Shown piece after piece: positions 7,945 through 16,198 of a stretch of DNA of 55,023 bases. Source of the stretch: Bacteroidales bacterium (GTDB taxonomy: Bacteria > Bacteroidota > Bacteroidia > Bacteroidales > UBA932); contig JAFTFV010000010.1 of assembly GCA_017458265.1 (NCBI GenBank), positions 1 to 55,023 on the forward strand, in the 5' to 3' direction. The translations under genes and the position numbers were made by a program. Within the stretch, counting starts at the first letter, position 1; every line of letters begins with the position of its first letter. The notes under the pieces were generated by a model. That model did not search any database. It was given only the letters and a program-made list of their open reading frames with translations, and was not told the origin of the DNA.

Positions 7945-10830
7945 ATGAAACGTTTACTTATCTTTCTTGCAGCTGCCGCAGCGGTGCTTGCCGGCTGCTC
8001 AAAGTACGAGACCGTGAAGGGCGATCCCCTGAATGCAAAAATATACACCCTTTCCAACGGTCTCAAGGTTTACATGACCGTGAACAAGGATGAGCCGCGA
8101 ATTCAGACCTACATCGCCGTGAATGCAGGCGGAAAGGATGATCCTGCCGACAATACCGGCCTCGCCCACTATCTGGAGCACATGATGTTCAAGGGTACGG
8201 AAACATTCGGCACGCAGGATTACGAGGCCGAAAAACCTCTCCTTGCACAGATCGACTCCCTTTTCGAAGTCTACCGCACTCTTACGGACCCTCAGGAAAG
8301 GGCAGACCTTTACGCCAAGATTGACGCCATCAGCTACGAGGCATCCAAGCTTGCCATTCCCAACGAGTATGACAAGCTTATGTCCATAATTGGCTCCGAA
8401 GGAACCAACGCATTCACCTCAAATGACGTCACTTGCTATGTAGAGGAGATACCTTCCAACCAGATTGAAAACTGGGCCCGCATCGAAGCCGACCGCTTCA
8501 AAAACTGCGTCTTCCGCGGTTTCCACACGGAGCTCGAGGCCGTTTATGAGGAAAAGAACATGGGTCTTGCCGATGATTCCGAAAAGTGCATCGACGCCCT
8601 TGATTCCATGCTTTTCGTAAACCATCCCTACGGCACCCAGACCGTCATCGGCACGCAGGATCACCTGAAGAATCCTTCACTGAAGGCTATCCGCTACCAG
8701 AAAGATACCTATTACGTTCCCAACAACATGGCCATCTGCCTCTCCGGAGACTTCGACCCCGACGAGATGGTGAAGATAATCGAGAAGTACTTCGGTGACT
8801 GGAAAGCCAATCCCAACCTGCCCAAGAGGAACTTCGGCACGGAAGAGCCTATCACCGCCCCCAAGGTGAAGGACGTCTACGGCTACGAGGCCGAAATGGT
8901 TCTCTTCGGCTGGAGGACTCCCGGCACCTCCTGCAAGGAAAGCGAGATCGGCGAGATTGCATCGGCAATACTCTATAACGGCCAGGCCGGCCTTGTGGAT
9001 ACCGACTGCATTCGCACCCAGAATATCCTCGGAGGCGCTTTCTTCAATTACGACCGCACCGACTGGGGCATCATGCTTGCCCAGGGCATGCCCAAGGAAG
9101 GACAGAGCCTGGAGGAGGTGAAGGACATCCTCATGGCCGAAGTTGCAAAGCTTCGCAGCGGCGACTTCCCCGAGAGCCTTCTCGAGGCGGCCAAGGCAAA
9201 CTACAAGCTCGACTATATGCGCGGTCTGGTCTCAAATCAGGCCCGCACCAGGCTCTTCATGAACTCATTCATCGCCGGAACATCCTGGAAGGACGAAGTG
9301 GGCAAGATCGGAAGGATAGAGAAGATAACAAAGGACGATATTGTGGCCTGGGCTCAGAAATACCTTGGAGAAAACAGCTACGCCCTTGTTTACAAGCATT
9401 TCGGCGAGGATAAGTCCATCAAGAAAATCGACGCTCCCAAGATTACCCCTATCGTCACCAACCGTGACAAGCAGAGCGCCTTCCTTGCAGAGATCGCAGC
9501 ATCTGAACCCGCTCCCATCGAACCCGTCTTCGTCGATTTCGAGAAGGACATGACCGTTTCTTCCGTGGGAGACCTCAAACTCCTTTACAAGAAGAATGAC
9601 AAGAACGATATCGCCACCCTTACCTTCCGTTATGACATGGGCAGCGACAACAATCCCGTCCTTGACATCGCCGCCGATTATGCCAGCTACCTTGGCTCTG
9701 CGGACATGACCGGAGAAGAGTATGCGGTGAAGCTGTACGAACTTGCATGCAGCGCAGATCCCCGTATCGGCGGAAACACTTCAAATATATCTGTAAGCGG
9801 CCTCAGCGAAAACCTTGAGGAGGCCCTTCAGCTGGCAGAAAACCATCTCTCCACCCTCGTGGGAGACGAGGAAATCCTTGCCGGTCTCAAGGCCGATATC
9901 TTCCGCGCCCGCCTGGACGGCAAGAAGAACCAGAGGGCCTGCAGCAGCGCAATCCAGCGTTACCTCACCTACGGTCCCGAGTATATCAAGCAGGGCACCC
10001 TTACCAACACCCAGGTCCAGAACCTCACTTCTGACGATGTCCTCGCTTCCCTGAGCGACCTGATGTCCTGTTCCCATACCATATTATATTATGGTCCCGC
10101 ATCGCTGGATGAAGTCAAGGCCATGCTCGGACGCTCCCATAAGTGCGAAGGGCTGAAGCCGCTGCAGAAAACTCATGCCGTAAAGCGCCTCACCCCCACC
10201 ACACAGGTGTTTGTCGCACACTACGATGCCCGTCAGTTCAATTATGTACAGTATTCCGACCGCGGTGAAAAGCTCGACCTCGCAGAAGACCCTCTGATCG
10301 ACCTCTTCAACGAATACTACGGCGGCGGCATGAATGCCATCGTATTCCAGGAGATGAGGGAATCCCGCGCCCTTGCTTACGGCGCCGGCGCATATCTGAG
10401 CGGCCCTTCATATGCCGATGACACCTATTCCTTCAGGGCTTATATCGCATCACAGAACGACAAGCTCCAGAAGGCCGTCGAGGGCTTTGACGAGATTATC
10501 GAAACCCTTCCCGAAGCCCCCGAGAACCTGGAAATCGCAAAGGCTTCCATCCTTGGAAAGCTCCGTACCCAGAGGGTTACCGGCCAGAGCGTCCTCTACA
10601 GCTATCTGCAGGCACAGGAACTTGGTCTCAAGGAACCCCGCGAGAAGAAGGTCTATGAGACGGTGGCATCCCTCACCATGGATGACCTCCTTGCAACCCA
10701 CGCAAAGTGGATCAAGGGCCGTACCTACAACTATTCCGTACTGGGAGATACCAAAGATATGGACATGAGCTTCCTCCGCACCCTTGGCCCGGTTAAGATT
10801 CTCACACTTGAAGATATTTTCGGTTATTGA
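7945..10830 (+). CDS. M16 (insulinase/pitrilysin) family zinc peptidase lipoprotein
   Basis: The 961-residue protein begins with a lipoprotein signal (MKRLLIFLAAAAAVLAGC; the lipobox Cys is residue 18), so it should be anchored in a membrane facing the periplasm or surface. The first half contains the inverted zinc motif HYLEH at residues 75-79 with a downstream acidic segment (EAVYEEKNMG near 197-206). Two M16 halves follow, the second lacking the motif, as is usual in clam-shell pitrilysins. The arrangement suggests degradation of peptides or signal-sequence fragments. The start at MKRLL was chosen over an upstream in-frame ATG because only it gives a clean lipoprotein signal and follows the promoter. 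It shares one base (TGATG) with the next gene. Confidence 0.92.
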   Translation: MKRLLIFLAAAAAVLAGCSKYETVKGDPLNAKIYTLSNGLKVYMTVNKDEPRIQTYIAVNAGGKDDPADNTGLAHYLEHMMFKGTETFGTQDYEAEKPLLAQIDSLFEVYRTLTDPQERADLYAKIDAISYEASKLAIPNEYDKLMSIIGSEGTNAFTSNDVTCYVEEIPSNQIENWARIEADRFKNCVFRGFHTELEAVYEEKNMGLADDSEKCIDALDSMLFVNHPYGTQTVIGTQDHLKNPSLKAIRYQKDTYYVPNNMAICLSGDFDPDEMVKIIEKYFGDWKANPNLPKRNFGTEEPITAPKVKDVYGYEAEMVLFGWRTPGTSCKESEIGEIASAILYNGQAGLVDTDCIRTQNILGGAFFNYDRTDWGIMLAQGMPKEGQSLEEVKDILMAEVAKLRSGDFPESLLEAAKANYKLDYMRGLVSNQARTRLFMNSFIAGTSWKDEVGKIGRIEKITKDDIVAWAQKYLGENSYALVYKHFGEDKSIKKIDAPKITPIVTNRDKQSAFLAEIAASEPAPIEPVFVDFEKDMTVSSVGDLKLLYKKNDKNDIATLTFRYDMGSDNNPVLDIAADYASYLGSADMTGEEYAVKLYELACSADPRIGGNTSNISVSGLSENLEEALQLAENHLSTLVGDEEILAGLKADIFRARLDGKKNQRACSSAIQRYLTYGPEYIKQGTLTNTQVQNLTSDDVLASLSDLMSCSHTILYYGPASLDEVKAMLGRSHKCEGLKPLQKTHAVKRLTPTTQVFVAHYDARQFNYVQYSDRGEKLDLAEDPLIDLFNEYYGGGMNAIVFQEMRESRALAYGAGAYLSGPSYADDTYSFRAYIASQNDKLQKAVEGFDEIIETLPEAPENLEIAKASILGKLRTQRVTGQSVLYSYLQAQELGLKEPREKKVYETVASLTMDDLLATHAKWIKGRTYNYSVLGDTKDMDMSFLRTLGPVKILTLEDIFGY

Positions 10831-11873
10831 TGAAACACAATCACATCGTTATAATGGCAGGCGGTGTGGGGAGCAGGCTTTGGCCTCTCTCCACACCCGA
10901 AACGCCAAAGCAGTTCATTGACGTCCTGGGCGTTGGCAAAACCCTCATCCAGCTCACTGTAGAACGTTTCATCCCGGTTTGCTCCCCGGAGAATTTCTGG
11001 GTGGTCACCGGAGAGAAGTATGTAGATCTTGTCAAGGAACAGATTCCCGGTATTCCGGAGGACCAGATCCTTGCAGAACCTGAAGGCCGCAACACCGCTC
11101 CGTGCATTGCCTATGCATCATGGAAGATAGCCTTGAAGGACCCGGACGCCAACATCGTCGTAACCCCGGCCGACGCCCTTGTCCTCAAGACTTCGGATTT
11201 CGCCGATGCAATCGGCAAGGCGCTGGCCTTTACGGAGAATTCAGACGCCATAGTCACTGTAGGCATCGCCCCCACAAGGCCTGAGACCGGATACGGGTAT
11301 ATTCACGCATCCGAGGCTGTACGCGGAAAGATAGTAAAGGTCTCCGAATTCAAGGAAAAACCATCTCTGGAGACCGCCGAAGCCTATCTTGCCGATGGCC
11401 ACTACTTCTGGAATGCCGGTATCTTCGTGTGGAACGTAAAGACTATCGTAAAAGAACTGCGCGCCTTTGCTCCGCAGATATCGGCCGTCATGGACGAGCT
11501 CAAGCCATCCCTTTTCACCTCTTCCGAACAGACTCAGCTCCGCCGCCTCTTCCCGACCTGCGACAAAATCTCCATCGACTACGCCGTCATGGAAAAGAGC
11601 CGCAGCATCTACGTCATTGCCGACGACCTTGCCTGGAGCGACCTTGGCAGCTGGGGTTCCGTCAAGGGCCACATCAAGGCCGATGAAGCCGGAAATGTAG
11701 TAGTAGGAGGCGACGTGCGCCTTTTCGGATGCAAGGACTGCTTCGTCCACGCCGCTTCCGAAAAGCGCGTAGTCCTGGAAGGCCTTGACGGATACATAGT
11801 TTCAGAATCCGACGGCCGCCTCCTCGTCTGCCGCCTTTCCGAGGAACAGCACATCAAAGAATTTTCGGCCTAA
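10830..11873 (+). CDS. manC: Mannose-1-phosphate guanylyltransferase
   Basis: The enzyme makes GDP-mannose from mannose-1-phosphate and GTP, feeding capsule, O-antigen and GDP-fucose synthesis. The 347-residue protein shows the nucleotidyltransferase signature MAGGVGSRLWPLS at residues 9-21, TPKQF, and EFKEKPSLETA near 172-182. It lacks the C-terminal phosphomannose isomerase (cupin) domain of bifunctional proteins, as is usual for Bacteroidota. The ATG overlaps the M16 stop by one base, so the two genes are likely co-transcribed, although no functional link is obvious. The symbol is a family-level choice. Confidence 0.9.
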   Translation: MKHNHIVIMAGGVGSRLWPLSTPETPKQFIDVLGVGKTLIQLTVERFIPVCSPENFWVVTGEKYVDLVKEQIPGIPEDQILAEPEGRNTAPCIAYASWKIALKDPDANIVVTPADALVLKTSDFADAIGKALAFTENSDAIVTVGIAPTRPETGYGYIHASEAVRGKIVKVSEFKEKPSLETAEAYLADGHYFWNAGIFVWNVKTIVKELRAFAPQISAVMDELKPSLFTSSEQTQLRRLFPTCDKISIDYAVMEKSRSIYVIADDLAWSDLGSWGSVKGHIKADEAGNVVVGGDVRLFGCKDCFVHAASEKRVVLEGLDGYIVSESDGRLLVCRLSEEQHIKEFSA

Positions 11874-11890
11874 AATTTTTTTAAAAAAGT

Positions 11891-11921
11891 TTTGGAACTT
11901 CAAAAATAGTTTGTACCTTTG
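11891..11921 (+). promoter_or_regulatory. Promoter of the tRNA-Lys pair
   Basis: TTTG at 11891-11894, a 19-base spacer and TACCTTTG at 11914-11921 form a textbook Bacteroidota sigma-ABfr promoter, 40 bases before the first tRNA. The 376-base gap 11874-12249 otherwise holds the two tRNAs, a terminator and the hydE promoter. Confidence 0.8.
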
Positions 11922-11961
11922 CAATCCCGAAAACGGGGAGGGCCCTAAGGGGCAAACGGAA

Positions 11962-12034
11962 GACTCGTTAGCTCAGTAGGTAGAGCACATCCCTTTTAAG
12001 GATGGGGTCTCGGGTTCGAGCCCCGAACGGGTCA
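11962..12034 (+). tRNA. tRNA-Lys (anticodon TTT)
   Basis: The 73-base cloverleaf has acceptor GACTCGT/ACGGGTC with discriminator A, anticodon loop CTTTTAA (TTT) and T-arm CGGGTTCGAGCCCCG. No CCA is encoded. A 9-bp inverted repeat (11959-11967 with 12042-12050) encloses it and includes six bases of the acceptor 5' strand. Confidence 0.96.
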
Positions 12035-12072
12035 CAAGAAGCGAGTCTTCTAAAAAACAAACCAGACTGAAT

Positions 12073-12145
<73 letters not shown>

Positions 12146-12146
12146 C

Positions 12147-12178
12147 AAGGCGGCAGTCCAATTCGGATTGCCGCCTTA
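12147..12178 (+). terminator. Intrinsic terminator after the tRNA-Lys pair
   Basis: AAGGCGGCAGTCC and GGATTGCCGCCTT form a long stem with one G-T wobble and a short AATTC loop, followed by ATTTTT. Confidence 0.88.
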
Positions 12179-12201
12179 TTTTTCCAGTAGCTCCAAAAGT
12201 T

Positions 12202-12232
12202 TTTGAAATTCCCCGTACAATTCTTAATTTTG
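12202..12232 (+). promoter_or_regulatory. Promoter of the hydE-hydG-hydF operon
   Basis: TTTG at 12202-12205, a 19-base spacer and TAATTTTG at 12225-12232 match the Bacteroidota consensus, 17 bases before the hydE start. The leader is very short. Confidence 0.75.
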
Positions 12233-12249
12233 CTTAAAATGAGTTTGTA

Positions 12250-13278
12250 ATGGATTTGGTGGATGAACTTGCGCAAAGGCGGGACCTTCCGGACGAAGGC
12301 CTCCGTGAGCTTCTGACATCTGCCAATGACGTTCTGCCCGGCTGTCTGTTCAGGAAGGCAAGGGAAACAGCGGCGGAGCATTTTGGCAGGGAGATCTATA
12401 TCCGTGCGCTCATAGAGTGGAGCAACTCCTGCCGCAACGACTGCTACTATTGCGGTATTCGCCGCAGTAACCGTGCGCTCGAACGTTACTGCCTGAATGA
12501 AGAAGAGATTCTGCAGTGCTGTAAGCGGGCTCATGAGGACGGAATCAGAACCTTTGTACTGCAAGGCGGAGAGAATCCGGCAAAGGCCGCGGAACTTGTC
12601 GGCATTGTTGCAAGAATAAGGAAAACGTATCCGGACAGCGCAATCACCCTTTCACTCGGCGAGCTTCCCACAGAACTTTATGCTGCGCTAAGGAAGGCCG
12701 GGGCAGACCGCTATCTCCTGAGGCATGAGACTGCCACTCCGTCGCATTACGCCATGCTCCACCCAAAGGAAATGTCGCTTGAGAACCGGCTGGAATGCCT
12801 TCATGAACTCAGAAAGCTCGGCTTCCAGACCGGGATGGGCATGATGGTGGGAAGCCCGTTCCAGACGATTGATCATTTGATTGCAGACCTTCGCCTTATC
12901 CGGTCTTTCCGCCCGGAGATGGTAGGCCTTGGGCCTTTCGTTCCCCAGAAGGATACGCCCTTCGGCACTTATCCGGCAGGAAGTGCAGACTTGACACTGC
13001 GCCTTTATGCCATCATTCGCCTGATGCTTCCCGAAGCCGGAATACCCGCCACCACGGCTCTTTCCTCCATAATTCCCAACGGACATATCCGCGGAATAGA
13101 ATCTGGAGCAAACGTAATCATGCCAAATTATACCCCTTTGTCAAGGGGAAAACAATATGTCCTGTACGACAACAAGTCAAGGCAGGATTTCTATAAGATA
13201 AAAACGGAACTCAATGCGGCCGGGTACGTCGTGAACCCTTCCCGCGGCGATTTCAAAACCAAACAATACCATGTATAA
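12250..13278 (+). CDS. hydE: [FeFe]-hydrogenase maturase HydE (radical SAM)
   Basis: HydE is a radical SAM enzyme that processes the [2Fe] precursor of the hydrogenase H-cluster. The SAM cluster motif CRNDCYYC (CxxxCxxC) is at residues 61-68, followed by GIRRSN and the glycine-rich FVLQGGE typical of the family. The BATS-type C-terminal segment is present. The length of 342 residues is normal. The gene has its own promoter and overlaps hydG by 8 bases, so the three maturases form one operon. It points toward the structural hydrogenase genes, which are read from the opposite strand. Confidence 0.95.
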   Translation: MDLVDELAQRRDLPDEGLRELLTSANDVLPGCLFRKARETAAEHFGREIYIRALIEWSNSCRNDCYYCGIRRSNRALERYCLNEEEILQCCKRAHEDGIRTFVLQGGENPAKAAELVGIVARIRKTYPDSAITLSLGELPTELYAALRKAGADRYLLRHETATPSHYAMLHPKEMSLENRLECLHELRKLGFQTGMGMMVGSPFQTIDHLIADLRLIRSFRPEMVGLGPFVPQKDTPFGTYPAGSADLTLRLYAIIRLMLPEAGIPATTALSSIIPNGHIRGIESGANVIMPNYTPLSRGKQYVLYDNKSRQDFYKIKTELNAAGYVVNPSRGDFKTKQYHV

Positions 13279-14686
13279 TCCAAGTTCCCCGCATGCGCAG
13301 GAGTTTATAGACCATACCGAGGTCCTGGAGACGCTGGAAGAAGCCTCCCGTGAGAGCAAAAACCACAGCCGCGTCCTCCAGATACTGGAAAAGGCGGCAA
13401 AGTGCAAGGGCCTCACTCACCGTGAGGCTGCAATCCTCATGGATTGTGACGATCCTGAACTGGAAGAGAAAATCTATGCCCTTGCCCTGGAAATAAAGCA
13501 GAAGTTCTATGGAAACCGCATAGTTCTCTTTGCCCCTCTGTACCTGTCGAATTACTGCATAAACGGCTGTGTATATTGCCCTTATCATGCAAAGAACCGT
13601 ACCATTCCAAGGCGTAAGCTTTCCCAGGAAGAAATAGAGGCAGAGGTCAGGGCCCTTATCCGTACCGGCCACAAGCGCCTTGCGGTTGAGGCAGGAGAGG
13701 ACCCCAGGAACAATCCTCTGGAGTATATCCTGGATTCCATCCGTACTATTTACAGCGTCCGGGAGGGCGGTAATTCCATACGCCGTGTAAACGTGAACAT
13801 CGCCGCTACGGATGTGGATTCTTACCGGAAACTCAAGGCTGCCGGCATCGGCACGTATATCCTTTTCCAGGAGACGTACAACAAGGAACAGTATGAAAAA
13901 CTGCACCCCACCGGCCCCAAGAGCGATTACTGCTGGCATACAGAGGCCATGGACCGCGCTCAGGAAGGCGGCTGTGACGACGTCGGGATAGGCGTCCTCT
14001 TCGGCCTTAACAACTACCGCTATGAACTGGCCGCCATCCTCATGCATGCAGAGCACCTGGAAGCCCGCTTCGGCGTTGGGCCCCACACGATCAGCGTCCC
14101 GCGCATCTGTCCTGCCGATGATATCGACACCGGAGATTTCCCGGATGCCCTGCCGGACAGGATTTTCCGCAAGCTGGTGGCCGTCCTGAGGGTATCTGTC
14201 CCTTATACGGGGATGATAGTGTCCACCAGGGAATCGGCAAGGATGAGGGCGCAGCTTCTGGACTGCGGCATCTCCCAGATAAGCGGCGGCTCAAGGACCA
14301 GCGTGGGCGGCTATACCAGCGTCGAGCGCCATGACGAAACGGCCCAGTTCGACGTTTCCGACACCCGTCCCCTTGACGATGTGGTGCGCTGGCTTCTGGA
14401 AAGCGGCCATATCCCCAGTTTCTGCACCGCCTGCTACCGTGAAGGCCGTACCGGAGACCGTTTCATGAGCCTCTGCAAAAGCGGCAAAATAGGCCTCTGC
14501 TGCACTCCCAACGCGATTATGACCCTCAAGGAATACCTTATGGATTACGCTTCGGCCGATACCCGCCGCCTTGGGGAGAATCTCATTGAAAAGAGTCTTG
14601 CCGATATCCCCTCTGAAAAGGTCAGGGACATAACTGCCCGGCACCTCAGGGAAATTGAGGAAGGGAAAAGGGATTTCAGGTTTTAG
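13271..14686 (+). CDS. hydG: [FeFe]-hydrogenase maturase HydG (tyrosine lyase)
   Basis: HydG cleaves tyrosine to supply CO and cyanide as Fe(CO)(CN) units for the H-cluster. The radical SAM motif CINGCVYC is at residues 96-103 with the HydG-type YLSNYC before it. The C-terminal auxiliary cluster motif CTACYREGRTG followed by a third Cys in IGLCCTPNA lies near residues 384-412. The length (471) is normal. ThiH lacks the C-terminal CxxC, so HydG is the right member of the family. It starts inside the end of hydE and is followed five bases later by hydF. Confidence 0.96.
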   Translation: MYNPSSPHAQEFIDHTEVLETLEEASRESKNHSRVLQILEKAAKCKGLTHREAAILMDCDDPELEEKIYALALEIKQKFYGNRIVLFAPLYLSNYCINGCVYCPYHAKNRTIPRRKLSQEEIEAEVRALIRTGHKRLAVEAGEDPRNNPLEYILDSIRTIYSVREGGNSIRRVNVNIAATDVDSYRKLKAAGIGTYILFQETYNKEQYEKLHPTGPKSDYCWHTEAMDRAQEGGCDDVGIGVLFGLNNYRYELAAILMHAEHLEARFGVGPHTISVPRICPADDIDTGDFPDALPDRIFRKLVAVLRVSVPYTGMIVSTRESARMRAQLLDCGISQISGGSRTSVGGYTSVERHDETAQFDVSDTRPLDDVVRWLLESGHIPSFCTACYREGRTGDRFMSLCKSGKIGLCCTPNAIMTLKEYLMDYASADTRRLGENLIEKSLADIPSEKVRDITARHLREIEEGKRDFRF

Positions 14687-14691
14687 GCTGT

Positions 14692-15720
14692 ATGGAACGT
14701 ATCTACATAGCGGTAGCGGGCCCCGTGAACAGCGGCAAGTCGACGCTTGTCAATGCCCTTTGCGGACAGGAGGTGTCTCTTGTGAGCCCTGTCGCCGGCA
14801 CCACTACAGACCCTGTGAGAAAAGCTGCGGAACTGCCGGGTATCGGGCCGTGCATAATCATCGACACCCCCGGCCTTGAAGATACATCCCCCTTGGGCCC
14901 CGAACGCATTCGCCGCGCCATGGCCGCCCTTGACGAGGCCGATATAATCGTGGAGATGTCGAAGGGTGCCGCCGGGCCATTGCAGACTCCGCGCGTGACA
15001 TATACCCCGGGAGAACCTCTCGACAGCCTCCTTAAAAGGATCAAAGATGCCCTCCCGAAAGAAGAGGAAAAATATCTTACCGGAAACCTTGTAAAGCCCG
15101 GAGACAAAGTGGTCCTTGTGATGCCCCAGGACTCCGAGGCGCCCAAGGGCCGAATCATACTTCCTCAGGTGCAGGTTATCCGGGAGCTTCTGGACAGGGG
15201 CTGCATACCGGTTTGCTGTACTCTTGAGAACCTTCAAAAGGCAGTTGAAACGGCCCCGAGCCTTGTCATCACCGATTCCCAGGTATTCCGCGAGGTGAAT
15301 TCAGCCATTCCCTCTACGCTCCCTCTTACCTCTTTTTCGGTGCTTCTTGCCGGAGCAAAGGGCGACCTCAAAACCTACGTGGAAGGTGCTGCAGCCATAG
15401 ACAGGCTGCAGGACGGAGACCGCGTCCTCATTGCCGAAGCCTGCACCCATGTCCCGGACACTGAAGATATCGGCCGTGTCAAGATTCCGGCGCTTCTGAG
15501 GAAAAGGGCTCAGGTAGAGGTGGACGTCGCCGCCGGGAACGATTTTCCTGAAGACCTCTCCGTCTACAGCCTCATCATACACTGCGGAGCCTGTGTCGCC
15601 GGACGGCAGCTGGTGCGCTCCCGCATAAAAAAGGCACTCCGCGGGGGAGTGCCAATCACAAACTACGGGATAGCCATTGCAGCCCTGCAGGGCATTCTCC
15701 AAAGGATAGTGATACCTTAG
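14692..15720 (+). CDS. hydF: [FeFe]-hydrogenase maturation GTPase HydF, shortened G domain
   Basis: HydF is the scaffold that carries the assembled [2Fe] subcluster to apo-HydA. G1 (AGPVNSGKST) lies at residues 9-18 and G3 (DTPG) near 57. The cluster-binding set is intact: CTH near 251 and HCGAC near 297, with the conserved EDIGRVKIP between. The protein is 342 residues against about 400 for the family. After ADIIVEMSKG it runs straight into the segment that normally follows the G domain. No NKxD (G4) or G5-like SA motif can be found, an apparent in-frame loss of roughly 60 residues. Nucleotide binding is therefore doubtful while scaffold function may be kept. It converges on, and overlaps by four bases, the NuoE-like gene. 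Confidence 0.92.
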   Translation: MERIYIAVAGPVNSGKSTLVNALCGQEVSLVSPVAGTTTDPVRKAAELPGIGPCIIIDTPGLEDTSPLGPERIRRAMAALDEADIIVEMSKGAAGPLQTPRVTYTPGEPLDSLLKRIKDALPKEEEKYLTGNLVKPGDKVVLVMPQDSEAPKGRIILPQVQVIRELLDRGCIPVCCTLENLQKAVETAPSLVITDSQVFREVNSAIPSTLPLTSFSVLLAGAKGDLKTYVEGAAAIDRLQDGDRVLIAEACTHVPDTEDIGRVKIPALLRKRAQVEVDVAAGNDFPEDLSVYSLIIHCGACVAGRQLVRSRIKKALRGGVPITNYGIAIAALQGILQRIVIP

Positions 15721-16196
15721 TCTGCGTATTCGGCTACGATTTTCTTGATGTCTGAAGGATTCAGCCTGCCGTATACCTTGTCGCCGACGGTGGCTACAGG
15801 GGCCAGTCCGCACGCACCCACGCAGCGGAGGCAGTCCAGCGAGAACTTTCCGTCCGGGGTGGTTTCACCCACATCGATATTGAGGACGCGCTTGAATTCT
15901 TCCAGGAGTTTGTCGGCCCCGCGTACGTAGCAGGCGGTTCCGAGGCATACTGAGATTGGAATCCTGCCTTTGGGCGTCATGGTGAAGAAGGAGTAGAACG
16001 TTACCACTCCGTACACCTTCTGGGGCGCTATGCCGAGTTTCCCGGCTATGATTCTCTGGACGGGTTCCGGCAGATATCCAAGCTTTGACTGTGTCTCATG
16101 AAGGATGCTTATGAGTTCTCCGGGGTCGTTATGGAATTTTTCACAGATCTCTTCCACCTCGCGGGCGGCTTCACATGAAAGTTTGAATTCACTCAT
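15717..16196 (-). CDS. hydC: NuoE-like [2Fe-2S] subunit of the bifurcating hydrogenase (HydC/HndA type)
   Basis: The 159-residue thioredoxin-fold protein binds one [2Fe-2S] cluster through four cysteines visible as CLGTACY (residues about 80-86) and CLRCVGAC (about 121-128). It corresponds to the 24-kDa subunit of complex I and to HydC of trimeric electron-bifurcating hydrogenases. The gene starts two bases after the HydA stop and is the last of the leftward trimer operon; its end overlaps the hydF stop region by four bases, so the two transcripts are antisense there. Names differ between organisms (HndA in Desulfovibrio). Confidence 0.93.
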   Translation of the reverse strand: MSEFKLSCEAAREVEEICEKFHNDPGELISILHETQSKLGYLPEPVQRIIAGKLGIAPQKVYGVVTFYSFFTMTPKGRIPISVCLGTACYVRGADKLLEEFKRVLNIDVGETTPDGKFSLDCLRCVGACGLAPVATVGDKVYGRLNPSDIKKIVAEYAD

Positions 16197-16198
16197 GG

